40,707 nt of DNA, from NCBI GenBank assembly GCA_927435855.1, contig CAKMJZ010000053.1, forward strand, positions 1 to 40,707, in the 5' to 3' direction. The notes beneath the pieces were generated by a model. The model saw only the letters and a program-made list of their open reading frames with translations, was not told the DNA's origin and did no database searches. This DNA is from an uncultured Erysipelotrichaceae bacterium (GTDB taxonomy: Bacteria; Bacillota_I; Bacilli_A; Erysipelotrichales; Erysipelotrichaceae). Position 1 is the first letter of the stretch, and each line of letters begins with the position of its first letter. Below are positions 23,876 through 31,701 of this stretch, piece by piece. The position numbers and the translations under genes were made by a program.

Positions 23876-24597
23876 ATCTGTGATGTTTTCTTCTTCTTTC
23901 TCATCCCAAAAAGAATCAACATATACAAATACAATATTGGCAATGAGGGCAGTAGAAAGAAAAAGTCATAAGGAATCCATTGAGCAAAAAGCGCGAATGC
24001 CGGATTGGTCGGTGCTGACCAGTCCTTTATCGTAAAGAAGTAATTAGCCGGAATGCGAAAGTTCTGATACATAAATACATTGAATAAATGAAGCGATCCC
24101 CCAACCATTAATACCATGATTGTTAGCTTGATGGCTTTTTTTACGGATGGTTGTGGATCATAGAGTTTCCAGTGGGCCATCATCAGTGGGGTCAAGAAGA
24201 TCAATCCATGAAAAATATAGTAAGATATCGTCATTCCAGAGTAGACGATAGCATAATCATTACTGGGGATTAAGATGGCTGCCAGTGCTCCGGGTAAACA
24301 CAGATAGAAGGCAAAGTCCATTAAAAGTGTTTTCTTAAAATAGATAGATGCCGGTATTAAGAACACTGCAATATTGCACAATTGCAGAGGTAACAACGTT
24401 AATATGTGAGATCCGTAAATAAAAAAGTAGTAGAGATTCCAAACATAAGCAACAAAGGTTACTACGCAAAGAATGTACAGATAGCGAACTTTGGATTCGC
24501 TGCTTGTGTTTTTATACAAATAGAAGCTGACCATAACAAAAACTATGGTCAGTAGATAATAATTAAATAGCGGGAAAATGGAATAGATGAATTTCAT
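23872..24597 (-). CDS. YwaF/TIGR02206-family integral membrane protein
   Basis: A 241-residue protein with about seven membrane helices. LLPLQLCNIAVF and the later FHGLIFLTPLMM fit the YwaF/TP0381 family (TMEM164-like) of unknown function in Firmicutes and relatives. It starts 2 nt after the LURP-one-like gene and has no good ribosome site of its own, so it is probably translated by coupling. The C-terminus is strongly basic (MRKKKKTSQ), cytoplasmic by the positive-inside rule. Confidence 0.75.
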   Translation of the reverse strand: MKFIYSIFPLFNYYLLTIVFVMVSFYLYKNTSSESKVRYLYILCVVTFVAYVWNLYYFFIYGSHILTLLPLQLCNIAVFLIPASIYFKKTLLMDFAFYLCLPGALAAILIPSNDYAIVYSGMTISYYIFHGLIFLTPLMMAHWKLYDPQPSVKKAIKLTIMVLMVGGSLHLFNVFMYQNFRIPANYFFTIKDWSAPTNPAFALFAQWIPYDFFFLLPSLPILYLYMLILFGMRKKKKTSQI

Positions 24598-24599
24598 GG

Positions 24600-25094
24600 T
24601 TAGCGAGCCGATGTATTAGCTGATGACTTTTGTTGTGCCATAACAGCATCAATGGCTAAAACAACGGCCAAAGCATTGATTTCATCACGTGGATCACCAA
24701 TATCCAAAACATAAGTATCGCCCCAGGCAAGCCACTCTTTCTTTATTGTTACGACCACATGCCCTTGATTCAGAACTTCATAATCATGTGCCCAAAAGTT
24801 CCCGGTTACTTCCCAGTTTAAACCTAGAACCGAGTATCTCGGTTTCATAAAAGTAAACTCTTTGACAATCTCAGCAACTTGCAAACCATCAACGAATACA
24901 AAGAATCTCGGTAGGAAACTCCATACTTTCTGTTGAAGATAAATTCGCTCCGTCTGATCAACGTTGTAGACATGAAGTTTTTTACCAAAGGAGAATATTT
25001 CTCCTTCAACAAAATAGCGATCTGCACCACTTTCGTCTTTAACGGTGAACTTATCGTTCCAAGAAAATACTTTTTGTTTGATGTAAAGTTTCAT
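24600..25094 (-). CDS. LURP-one-related (Tubby-like) protein
   Basis: A 164-residue soluble protein. MKLYIKQKVFSWNDKFTV followed by repeated beta-strand segments (YFVEGEIFSFGKKLHV, RIYLQQKVWSFLPRFFV) is the pattern of the LURP-one-related beta-barrel, a Tubby C-terminal-like fold proposed to bind or scramble phospholipids. The track start four codons upstream is replaced by the ATG at 25094, which has GGAG 6 nt before it. It is the first gene of a two-gene unit with the YwaF-like membrane protein, suggesting a membrane-associated role. Confidence 0.75.
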   Translation of the reverse strand: MKLYIKQKVFSWNDKFTVKDESGADRYFVEGEIFSFGKKLHVYNVDQTERIYLQQKVWSFLPRFFVFVDGLQVAEIVKEFTFMKPRYSVLGLNWEVTGNFWAHDYEVLNQGHVVVTIKKEWLAWGDTYVLDIGDPRDEINALAVVLAIDAVMAQQKSSANTSAR

Positions 25095-25191
25095 ATGGGT
25101 CTCCATTCATCTCTATCTCTGATTTTACACTGAGATTGACTAAATGTCATCCCAATTTCACCCTTTGTATATACACAACTACCATTAAAGA

Positions 25192-25200
25192 TGATATAGT
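25192..25200 (+). promoter_or_regulatory. Extended -10 promoter of the GT4 gene
   Basis: TGA-TATAGT, an extended -10 element, 28 nt before the glycosyltransferase ATG. No good -35 at the right distance. Confidence 0.45.
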
Positions 25201-25228
25201 GAAGGCGCAATATGGAGACGTGAAATAA

Positions 25229-26581
25229 ATGAAAATCAGAGTCAATATGCTTTCAAGTGCAGATGCAGTTGAAGGTCAAGGTGTTGGAAGTGCTTATTTG
25301 GAACTTATCAATTTATTGAAAGAAGAAGCCTACCATTCCATCGATTTAACAATTAATGAATCCGGATATTTTGATATCAATCATATTCATACGATTGATC
25401 CGATGAATTTTTACAAAGTTAAGATGCATAAAGGCGCAAATATCATGGCCGTTCATTTCCTTCCTCACACATTGGAAGGATCCATTGATTTACCAAAATT
25501 TATCTTTGCCGGGCTTAAGCACTACATTGTTGATTTTTACAAAAGTGCGGACTATCTGGTTGTCGTTAATCCGATATTTATAAAAGAACTGATTCAACTG
25601 GGGATTCCGGAAACACGAATTAAATATATTCCTAATTATGTTTCTAAGAAGAAATTCTTTGCATACGATGAAAAAAGGCGCGATGAAGTCCGAGCAAAAT
25701 ATGGTGTTAAAAAAGATGATTTTGTTGTTATCGGCGTTGGACAAGTCCAAATGCGTAAAGGTGTCGTAGATTTTGTTAACGTAGCCAAACAATGCCCTGA
25801 AGTTAAGTTTTTGTGGTGCGGTGGCTTTTCGTTTGGAGCAATCACCGATGGCTATCACGAACTGAAAGATGTGATGGAAAAACATCCTGAGAATGTTCAA
25901 TTTTTAGGAATTATTCCGCGTGAAGATATGAATGACATATACAATGTCAGTGATGTCTTATTTATGCCTTCCTACAACGAACTGTTTCCAATGGCCATTC
26001 TGGAAGCCTGCAATCTTCATAAGCCACTATTGTTAAGGACTTTAGATTTATACGAAGATATTTTATTTGATTCATATTTGAAAGCTGATAACAACGAAGC
26101 ATTTTCAAAAATTCTGTGTGACTTAAGGAAAGATCCTGACTACTACCAACAGGCAATGAAGTACTCTGAGAAAATCAGTACTTACTACTCAAAAGAGCAT
26201 GTATTGAAACAGTGGTTGGATTTCTATCACCAAGTATACGAAAACTCATATTCAGATATCAAGGTTGTCAAAGTTGACTCAGAAGATTTTGATAAAATCC
26301 TCTGTAAGAAAAAGCAAATGTTGGTATTGGACGATAAACACTATAGTAACAGCATTTTTATTAAGGACCAACCTTTCTCCATCCTGCATCGCTTTAATAA
26401 AGATCGTGTGATCAGTGTGAAAATCGTCGATTTTGAAGAGTTCAATTATCTTGACGAGGAAACTGCTTTGAATGTCTTGATTAAATATCAAGATAGACTG
26501 AATCTATCCGCTAAGGATATGTATAAGTTTAGTAAAAAGAAGGATTTTGCACTTTTAGAATTTGGATCAATTATTGATTGA
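25229..26581 (+). CDS. GT4 glycosyltransferase, probably glycolipid synthesis
   Basis: A 450-residue GT-B enzyme of family GT4. The N-terminus MKIRVNMLSSADAVEGQGVGSAY and the following HTIDPMNFYK segment resemble lactobacillal/enterococcal diacylglycerol glycosyltransferases. The C-terminal Rossmann half carries GVGQVQMRKGVVDF and the sugar-nucleotide motif FMPSYNELFPMAILEA (EX7E: E255 to E263 area). After about residue 370 there is an unusual ~80-residue extension (DDKHYSNSIFIKDQ...) that I cannot assign. The gene is followed by a GNRA-loop terminator. It probably transfers a hexose to a membrane lipid; capsule or other glycan synthesis is the alternative. Confidence 0.78.
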   Translation: MKIRVNMLSSADAVEGQGVGSAYLELINLLKEEAYHSIDLTINESGYFDINHIHTIDPMNFYKVKMHKGANIMAVHFLPHTLEGSIDLPKFIFAGLKHYIVDFYKSADYLVVVNPIFIKELIQLGIPETRIKYIPNYVSKKKFFAYDEKRRDEVRAKYGVKKDDFVVIGVGQVQMRKGVVDFVNVAKQCPEVKFLWCGGFSFGAITDGYHELKDVMEKHPENVQFLGIIPREDMNDIYNVSDVLFMPSYNELFPMAILEACNLHKPLLLRTLDLYEDILFDSYLKADNNEAFSKILCDLRKDPDYYQQAMKYSEKISTYYSKEHVLKQWLDFYHQVYENSYSDIKVVKVDSEDFDKILCKKKQMLVLDDKHYSNSIFIKDQPFSILHRFNKDRVISVKIVDFEEFNYLDEETALNVLIKYQDRLNLSAKDMYKFSKKKDFALLEFGSIID

Positions 26582-26583
26582 TG

Positions 26584-26603
26584 ACCGCGCAAGCGGTTTT
26601 CTT
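26584..26603 (+). terminator. Terminator of the GT4 gene
   Basis: ACCGC-GCAA-GCGGT followed by TTTCTTTC, a compact hairpin with a GNRA tetraloop. It begins right at the stop codon. Confidence 0.75.
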
Positions 26604-26636
26604 TCGGGCAAAGCACTCAAAGAATTCATAGTGATA

Positions 26637-26645
26637 TGATATACT
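26637..26645 (+). promoter_or_regulatory. Extended -10 promoter of the 26668 gene
   Basis: TGA-TATACT lies 22 nt before the ATG. There is no good -35. Confidence 0.45.
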
Positions 26646-26667
26646 CAAAAAGAAATGAGGGATTTTT

Positions 26668-27147
26668 ATGATTTCTGAAGCAATAAGACTACTAAAAACC
26701 AAAAAGCTGATGTTGCAAGGATTATTCTTCTTTGCTTTCTTTATGGTTATTTATACGATGATTGACGGATTTAACTTAAGCTATCAAGCAATGACACAAC
26801 AATACGGGTCCTATCTGGTTGCAACTAATATATCTCTCAATATAGCGATGGCTTCATTAAGTGCATTATTATTGAACTTAAGCACAGCAATGGCAACATT
26901 GAAAGGTAAGGATAGCAAAGGTTCTAACCTAAGTTTCGCTTCCGTATTATTTGGTATATTGACCTATGGTTGTACACCATGTGTCATCGCTTTCTTTGCA
27001 AGTGTAGGTATTGCCTTTTCGGTTATTGCCCTGCCTTTAGCCGGACTTCCTTATAAATTGATATCACTGTTGCTCATTGTCATCGGAATCTTATGGACAC
27101 TTCGCGAAATCAAATTCGGACAGTGCAAAGTCAAATATTCAAACTAA
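26668..27147 (+). CDS. Four-helix membrane protein with GCTPC motif
   Basis: A 159-residue protein with about four membrane helices. The third begins with LTYGCTPCVIAFFASVGI, a membrane-embedded Cys-x-x-Cys also seen in various small thiol- or metal-handling membrane proteins. A further Cys follows near the C-terminus (FGQCKVKYSN). I do not recognise a named family. The start at 26668 has AAATGAGGGATTTTT upstream. It is monocistronic between its own promoter and a bidirectional terminator. A redox, metal or haem-related role is a guess from the CxxC only. Confidence 0.6.
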   Translation: MISEAIRLLKTKKLMLQGLFFFAFFMVIYTMIDGFNLSYQAMTQQYGSYLVATNISLNIAMASLSALLLNLSTAMATLKGKDSKGSNLSFASVLFGILTYGCTPCVIAFFASVGIAFSVIALPLAGLPYKLISLLLIVIGILWTLREIKFGQCKVKYSN

Positions 27148-27176
27148 AACCACTTCTTGCGAAGTGGTTTTTTGTT
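27146..27176. terminator. Bidirectional terminator between convergent genes
   Basis: AACCACTTC-TTGC-GAAGTGGTT with TTTTTTG after it on the plus strand and TTTTAGTTT on the minus strand. It serves both the GCTPC protein gene and the FN3 protein gene. Confidence 0.85.
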
Positions 27177-27177
27177 A

Positions 27178-28563
27178 TTAAGGAATGTATAGATCTGATG
27201 GTGTTGTAATCTGTATGATTTCACCGGTAATCTTTTTATCCGAGTAAACATAAGTAATTGTTACATAGTAAGTTTGATTTGCTTCCAAATACTCACCGAA
27301 ATCCCCATTATTGTATATTGTCTTATTATCGATTATCCAATAATTCTTAGTAGAATCCGTAATCCAAGCCAGAGAACCATCCTCAGGATACGAAGGGGAG
27401 CTGTTGTTCTTCGAAATGACTACCTTGTACCCTTGTAATGTGTTGCTTGTTTCCTTGGTCCAAATCAATTTAACAGTTGGGCCATTAATTGTAGCGTTGA
27501 CATCGATATCCTCTGCTTTCAATGTTGGCTCACTTCCCGGTGTATATAGAGTTGACGGTGTTTTTATTAATACTGGTTGAGTAGTTATTTTTTCATCTTT
27601 ATATACATACGTGATACTGAAATAATAGTCAGTATCCGCTTTTAAGTATCCCCCGATGTCCCCACCGTTGTACATCGTTTTGTTATCAACATAAGTATAA
27701 TTCATATTTCTATCGGTAATCCACTTCAAATATCCATCATCTGGATAGGTAGGATTCGGATTATTCTTTGAGATAACCACTTTATACCCTTGAAGCTTGA
27801 CACTTGGTTCTTTTGTCCATAACAGTTTAAATCCGGTATCCTTTAGAATAACCTCGAGCTTAAGACTTTCAGGAAGCAACGGTTCAGAGCTTTCAGCACT
27901 AAAAGTAGAAGGCGTTTTAAACTTCACCGCATCCGTAGTCACTTTCTTATCTTTGTAAACATAAGTAATCGCAAAATAATAATAAGTGTCAGCGGCTAGA
28001 ACACTGCCGAAATCCCCATTGTTATAGGACTTTGAGTTATCCAAAATCATCCAGGTCGTATATCGGTCGGTTATGTAAGTCAAGTATCCGTTATCAGGGT
28101 ACGAAGGTGTCGTATCTCCTTTTGATATGACGATTTTGTAACCCTGAAAGTTTGTGGATGTATCTTTTGTCCATATCAATTTCAGTGCAGACTCCTTAAG
28201 ATATACTTGAAGTTTTGGTTGAGTCTGTTCGACCGGCTTTGGTTCCACAGGCTTAGGTTCTACAGGTTTAACAACTACCACCGGATCTGGTTTTGGTTCT
28301 TCTTCCTTCACTACAACGATTGGATCTGGTTTCTGTTGCTCGATTTGCTCTTTCAGTTGATCAATTTCATTCTCCAGTTTGGTAATCTTCTCGTCTTGAT
28401 TTTCAACCTTACCTAAAAGTGTACTGACCATTTGGAAAATATCGATTTCACCAGCTGTTACCGTCCGTAAAAAAATCGGACTTAAAAATACAGACAAAAC
28501 GATAGTTGATGCAATCAGATAAATTTTTGTTTTTCTACCAAAAGTGCTAAACTTGTTCTTCAT
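27178..28563 (-). CDS. Surface protein with three FN3-like repeats
   Basis: About 461 residues. An N-terminal signal or anchor helix (about 14-35) is followed by a coiled coil (DEKITKLENEIDQLKEQI), a Pro/Lys/Glu-rich linker (PVEPKPVEPKPVE), and three homologous ~105-residue beta modules. Each contains LIWTK, LQGYK(I/V)VISK, YP(D/E)(D/N)G, ITD and YYF/YYV-x-ITYVYKDKK; they look like fibronectin type III domains. No LPXTG or other C-terminal anchor is seen, so it may be held by the N-terminal helix. The ATG at 28563 has AAGGA upstream; the track start 12 codons earlier lacks a site. Probable adhesive or carbohydrate- or protein-binding role. Confidence 0.78.
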   Translation of the reverse strand: MKNKFSTFGRKTKIYLIASTIVLSVFLSPIFLRTVTAGEIDIFQMVSTLLGKVENQDEKITKLENEIDQLKEQIEQQKPDPIVVVKEEEPKPDPVVVVKPVEPKPVEPKPVEQTQPKLQVYLKESALKLIWTKDTSTNFQGYKIVISKGDTTPSYPDNGYLTYITDRYTTWMILDNSKSYNNGDFGSVLAADTYYYFAITYVYKDKKVTTDAVKFKTPSTFSAESSEPLLPESLKLEVILKDTGFKLLWTKEPSVKLQGYKVVISKNNPNPTYPDDGYLKWITDRNMNYTYVDNKTMYNGGDIGGYLKADTDYYFSITYVYKDEKITTQPVLIKTPSTLYTPGSEPTLKAEDIDVNATINGPTVKLIWTKETSNTLQGYKVVISKNNSSPSYPEDGSLAWITDSTKNYWIIDNKTIYNNGDFGEYLEANQTYYVTITYVYSDKKITGEIIQITTPSDLYIP

Positions 28564-28665
28564 GATTTCATTTCCTTCCCTATCAAAGTTAAACGACAAG
28601 TATTACTATTTACTTAATCGTATCATATTATATATTTTTGAAAAGAAGAAAATAATTTCAAAACG

Positions 28666-28679
28666 TGACAAATGTGTCA
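28666..28679. promoter_or_regulatory. TGACA-N4-TGTCA palindrome and -35 upstream of the FN3 gene
   Basis: TGACA and TGTCA, with a 4-nt spacer, overlap a TTGACA -35 on the minus strand (TTGACA with AATTAT 17 nt further on). Possible operator of the surface-protein gene. Confidence 0.4.
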
Positions 28680-28772
28680 AGCTATTTTATGATGTTCATG
28701 ACTTAAAATTGACACTATTCATTATTGGTTGAACATTAGTAAAATTTGGATCTTTAACCAAGTAAACGCACT

Positions 28773-28797
28773 AAAAAACCACTCTTTTCAAGTGGTT
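28773..28797 (-). terminator. Terminator of the Rnf/Nqr-like operon
   Basis: AACCACT-TGAAAAG-AGTGGTT followed by TTTTAG on the minus strand, 7 nt after the nqrF-like stop. Confidence 0.8.
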
Positions 28798-28803
28798 TAT
28801 GTA

Positions 28804-29889
28804 CTATGAGAATTTATCAAAGAATACGTGTTCATCTTGAATATCATGTTTCTGTAACACTTTGATACAAGCATTGATCATCCCCGGTGAACCGCATAAA
28901 TAGGCTTCAGCTTCTTTTAAATCTCCGGTCATTCGATCAACTACATCGGTAATCAAACCAACTTCACCTGCCCAGTTTTCTTCAGGTTTTGGATCAGATA
29001 ATGCCGGGATGTATTGGAAATTCGGGAATTCTTCGGACATTTTTACAAACTCTTCAGTATAGAATAAATCTTTAGTCGTTCTAGCCCCAAAGAAATATTT
29101 GACTTTACGAGGCATTCCTTGATCTCTTAGATAATGTAAGATGGAGCGAATCGGTGCTTTACCAGAACCCCCCGCAATACAAATCATATCGCGATCAGAA
29201 TCTTCTTGAAGATAAAAGTGACCGAAAGGACCAGTGACGATAATTGTGTCGCCTAGTTCCAAAGCTTTATGTACAAACGTCGTAGCTTGACCTTTGGGTA
29301 CCATTCGGATAATCATTTCAAGGTGTTCCTTTTCCTTAGGATTAGACGCCATCGAATAAGCACGAATGACTTCAATACCCGGAACACGGATTTGTGCATA
29401 TTGACCTGGTTTAAAGTCGATTTGCTCACCTTCTTTTAATTTAAAGCGAACCAATTTAATGTCATATGTGAGATCTTCGATATAATCGACGACGGTTTCA
29501 TATTCCTTAGCATTTAGCAACACTTCCGGAATTTCGATTTTCATGTCGCCTCGAACTTTTACTTGGCACGACAAACGAACTCCGCTGTCTCGTTCTTCTT
29601 GACTGAGAAAGGGATCTTCGGTTGGCTTGATCTCGCCATCGCCCCCTTCGATCAATCGGAATTTGCACATTCCGCACGTCGCCTTGCCACCGCAAGCCGA
29701 TGGTAAAAAGATTTTATTTTGATTCAGCGAAACCAATACACTGTCATCTCCCATGACGGGAATTTGAGTGTCTTGATTGACAGTGATCATTTTCTCACCA
29801 CTTCCACCCATAAGTTTGTCCACTAAAATCAAAATAAAAGTTATCGTTAATAGTATTCCAATCAGTACGATTGGTACGTAAATATTCAT
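28804..29889 (-). CDS. NqrF-like NADH dehydrogenase subunit
   Basis: 361 residues. An N-terminal membrane helix (about 5-23) is followed by a plant-type [2Fe-2S] domain with Cys66, 72, 75 and 108 (ACGGKATCGMC, RLSC), an FAD domain with RAYSMAS (176-182), and an NAD-binding domain with GGSGKAPIRS (240-249) and the C-terminal CGSPGM. This is the NqrF layout: NADH to FAD to 2Fe-2S. It is shorter than Vibrio NqrF (about 407). It is the last gene of an operon whose membrane subunits are Rnf/Nqr-like; no RnfB or RnfC is present, so NqrF is the only apparent electron input. The ribosome site is GGAGGTTCTC. Confidence 0.92.
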   Translation of the reverse strand: MNIYVPIVLIGILLTITFILILVDKLMGGSGEKMITVNQDTQIPVMGDDSVLVSLNQNKIFLPSACGGKATCGMCKFRLIEGGDGEIKPTEDPFLSQEERDSGVRLSCQVKVRGDMKIEIPEVLLNAKEYETVVDYIEDLTYDIKLVRFKLKEGEQIDFKPGQYAQIRVPGIEVIRAYSMASNPKEKEHLEMIIRMVPKGQATTFVHKALELGDTIIVTGPFGHFYLQEDSDRDMICIAGGSGKAPIRSILHYLRDQGMPRKVKYFFGARTTKDLFYTEEFVKMSEEFPNFQYIPALSDPKPEENWAGEVGLITDVVDRMTGDLKEAEAYLCGSPGMINACIKVLQKHDIQDEHVFFDKFS

Positions 29890-29898
29890 GAGAACCTC

Positions 29899-30477
29899 CT
29901 AAAAGCTCAACCCGGTAAATCCTAGAAACGCAAGTGACAGGATTCCGAGAATGATGAATACGATTCCCTTACCAACCAAGCCACGCGGCACATCACTTTG
30001 GATGGCAGCCATTTTCTCACGGACGCCAGCAACAATGATGATAGCCATCATCCAGCCCAATGAAGAAGCGAAGGAGAAGGTAGCAGTTTGTAGGAAATTG
30101 TAATTACGATTGACAAAGAAAAGTGATACAGCTAAGACCACACAGTTAACTGTGATCAAAGGCAAGAAGATACCGAATGAAGAATAAACTTTGGGTAAGT
30201 ATTTTTCAATAAAGATTTCTAGAATTTGAACGGTTGCGGCGATAGTGATGATAAACACCAACAGCGCCAAGTTTGTAGTATTGGTTGCTTTTAGCAGTAA
30301 ATAAATCGGATAGTTGATAATACCGGTTAATGTAACGACGATAACAACTGCCAAGCCCATCCCTCTGGCATTTTTAACGTTGGTAGAAATGGCGATCAGT
30401 GGGCACATACCCAAAATAAAGGTAAAAGCGATATTGTTATTTAATAATGATGAAATAAAGAGATCAGTTAAGTTCAT
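29899..30477 (-). CDS. RnfA/NqrE-type membrane subunit
   Basis: 192 residues, about six helices. GMCPLIAISTNVKNARGMG contains C25 and ITVNCVVLAV contains C112, the two cysteines that, with those of the sister subunit, hold a membrane-embedded [2Fe-2S] cluster in Na+-NQR. The start follows AAGGAGGCACTAT. It lies between the RnfE/NqrD-type and NqrF-type genes. RnfA and NqrE are so close that sequence alone does not settle the name; I use both. Confidence 0.9.
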   Translation of the reverse strand: MNLTDLFISSLLNNNIAFTFILGMCPLIAISTNVKNARGMGLAVVIVVTLTGIINYPIYLLLKATNTTNLALLVFIITIAATVQILEIFIEKYLPKVYSSFGIFLPLITVNCVVLAVSLFFVNRNYNFLQTATFSFASSLGWMMAIIIVAGVREKMAAIQSDVPRGLVGKGIVFIILGILSLAFLGFTGLSF

Positions 30478-30488
30478 ATAGTGCCTCC

Positions 30489-31112
30489 TTAAACCGTTTC
30501 ATAATAGTTGATCCACTCGCGAATCAACCATATGAACAACCCTAGAACAAAGAAGCCGCCTGGAGCCAATGCCATAACTGCCCACGTTGGGAAAGTGACT
30601 GGCATAATCTGAATGTTTAACAGAGTTCCAAAAGCTAATAATTCACGAACGACGGATACCAATACTAGCACAAACGTATATCCCATTCCACTGGCAAATC
30701 CGTCGATCAATGAATAACGAACCGGATTGCGGACGGCGAAAGCTTCCGCACGTCCCATAACTATACAGTTGGTAATAATCAGGCCTACATATGCGCCTAA
30801 CGCTTTACTGATAGCCGGAAAATAAGCGGATAAGAACATTTGAACGGCAATAACGAAGGTCGAGATGATAACCATGTAGGTAACCATCCGTACTTTTGGC
30901 GGTATGAAATTTCTAATTAATGAAACTGCTGCTGAACTGGCCATAACGACGAAGGTTACACCCAATCCCATGGCAATCGCATTTTCAACTTTATTAGTGA
31001 CAGCTAGCGCACTGCAAATCCCCAACACAGCCACAACGACCGGGTTATTTCGGGAAACACCGTCTTTCATGATGTTATACCATTTGGTATATTTTAATCG
31101 GATAAGTTTCAT
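30489..31112 (-). CDS. RnfE/NqrD-type membrane subunit
   Basis: 207 residues, about six helices. C33 (LGICSALAVTNKVENAIAMG) and C116 (IITNCIVMGRAEAFA) are the conserved cluster cysteines. N-terminal residues KYTKWYNIMKDGVSRNNPV match the RnfE/NqrD start. The ATG follows GGAGAGTAAC and comes 1 nt after the stop of the RnfG/NqrC-type gene. It pairs with the next gene to form the antiparallel heterodimer that carries electrons across the membrane. Confidence 0.91.
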   Translation of the reverse strand: MKLIRLKYTKWYNIMKDGVSRNNPVVVAVLGICSALAVTNKVENAIAMGLGVTFVVMASSAAVSLIRNFIPPKVRMVTYMVIISTFVIAVQMFLSAYFPAISKALGAYVGLIITNCIVMGRAEAFAVRNPVRYSLIDGFASGMGYTFVLVLVSVVRELLAFGTLLNIQIMPVTFPTWAVMALAPGGFFVLGLFIWLIREWINYYETV

Positions 31113-31113
31113 G

Positions 31114-31701
31114 TTACTCTCCTAACTGTGCCAAAGCACTGACACGCTCGGCATAACTGTCGTTAAGCATTTGTTCAAAGGCTTTAGACGTCCGGGTTGC
31201 ACCGGTGATACTGTCCACTTCGTTAGGTTTATTAACTGCAGAGTCAGGAATATTGACTTCTATCTGCGGAACGATCATGATGCCCACATATTTCGCCAAA
31301 TATTTCAAATCTGCGACCACACCACCGAGACCCGGAGTTTCTTCTTGTTGCATAATTCGGATTTGACGAATCGTTTCCTTATCATTTTCCAAGGTGATTA
31401 TTCCAATGATCGGGCCCCAGACACCACCACCGCTAAACTGATAGCTGATACGCCCAGAACTCTTCTCAACATAGAAAGTAAATTCGCCAACTTCTTCAAC
31501 TTTAATGTTTTCATCAAATAACGTTGAAATGTTTCCGGTATTGAATGAAATGTCATTAGCATTTAATACGATCGATTTAAGCTCATTAGCTGCATTAGCA
31601 TCAATAAGAGGGCGCGTCCAAACTTCCATGCCCACAAATACAACGGATGTTAATGTCCCCAGAATCAGAATAAACCACACCATTTTTAAGTAACGTTTCA
31701 T
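31114..31701 (-). CDS. RnfG/NqrC-type flavoprotein subunit
   Basis: 195 residues: one N-terminal membrane helix (about 7-27) and an extracytoplasmic FMN-binding domain. The motif SITGATRTS (164-172) carries T169, the expected covalent FMN attachment site made by ApbE, and EETPGLGG (120-127) is the other conserved FMN-domain signature. No apbE gene is in the window. Its ATG overlaps the stop of the RnfD/NqrB-type gene (ATGA). By size it is nearer RnfG (about 200) than NqrC (about 255). Confidence 0.92.
   Translation of the reverse strand: MKRYLKMVWFILILGTLTSVVFVGMEVWTRPLIDANAANELKSIVLNANDISFNTGNISTLFDENIKVEEVGEFTFYVEKSSGRISYQFSGGGVWGPIIGIITLENDKETIRQIRIMQQEETPGLGGVVADLKYLAKYVGIMIVPQIEVNIPDSAVNKPNEVDSITGATRTSKAFEQMLNDSYAERVSALAQLGE

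Noticed and set aside
28207-28416. Repetitive sequence at the PVEPKP linker as a tandem-repeat or CRISPR-like element
   Set aside because: It encodes the proline-rich stalk of the surface protein; the repeat units are short and in frame.
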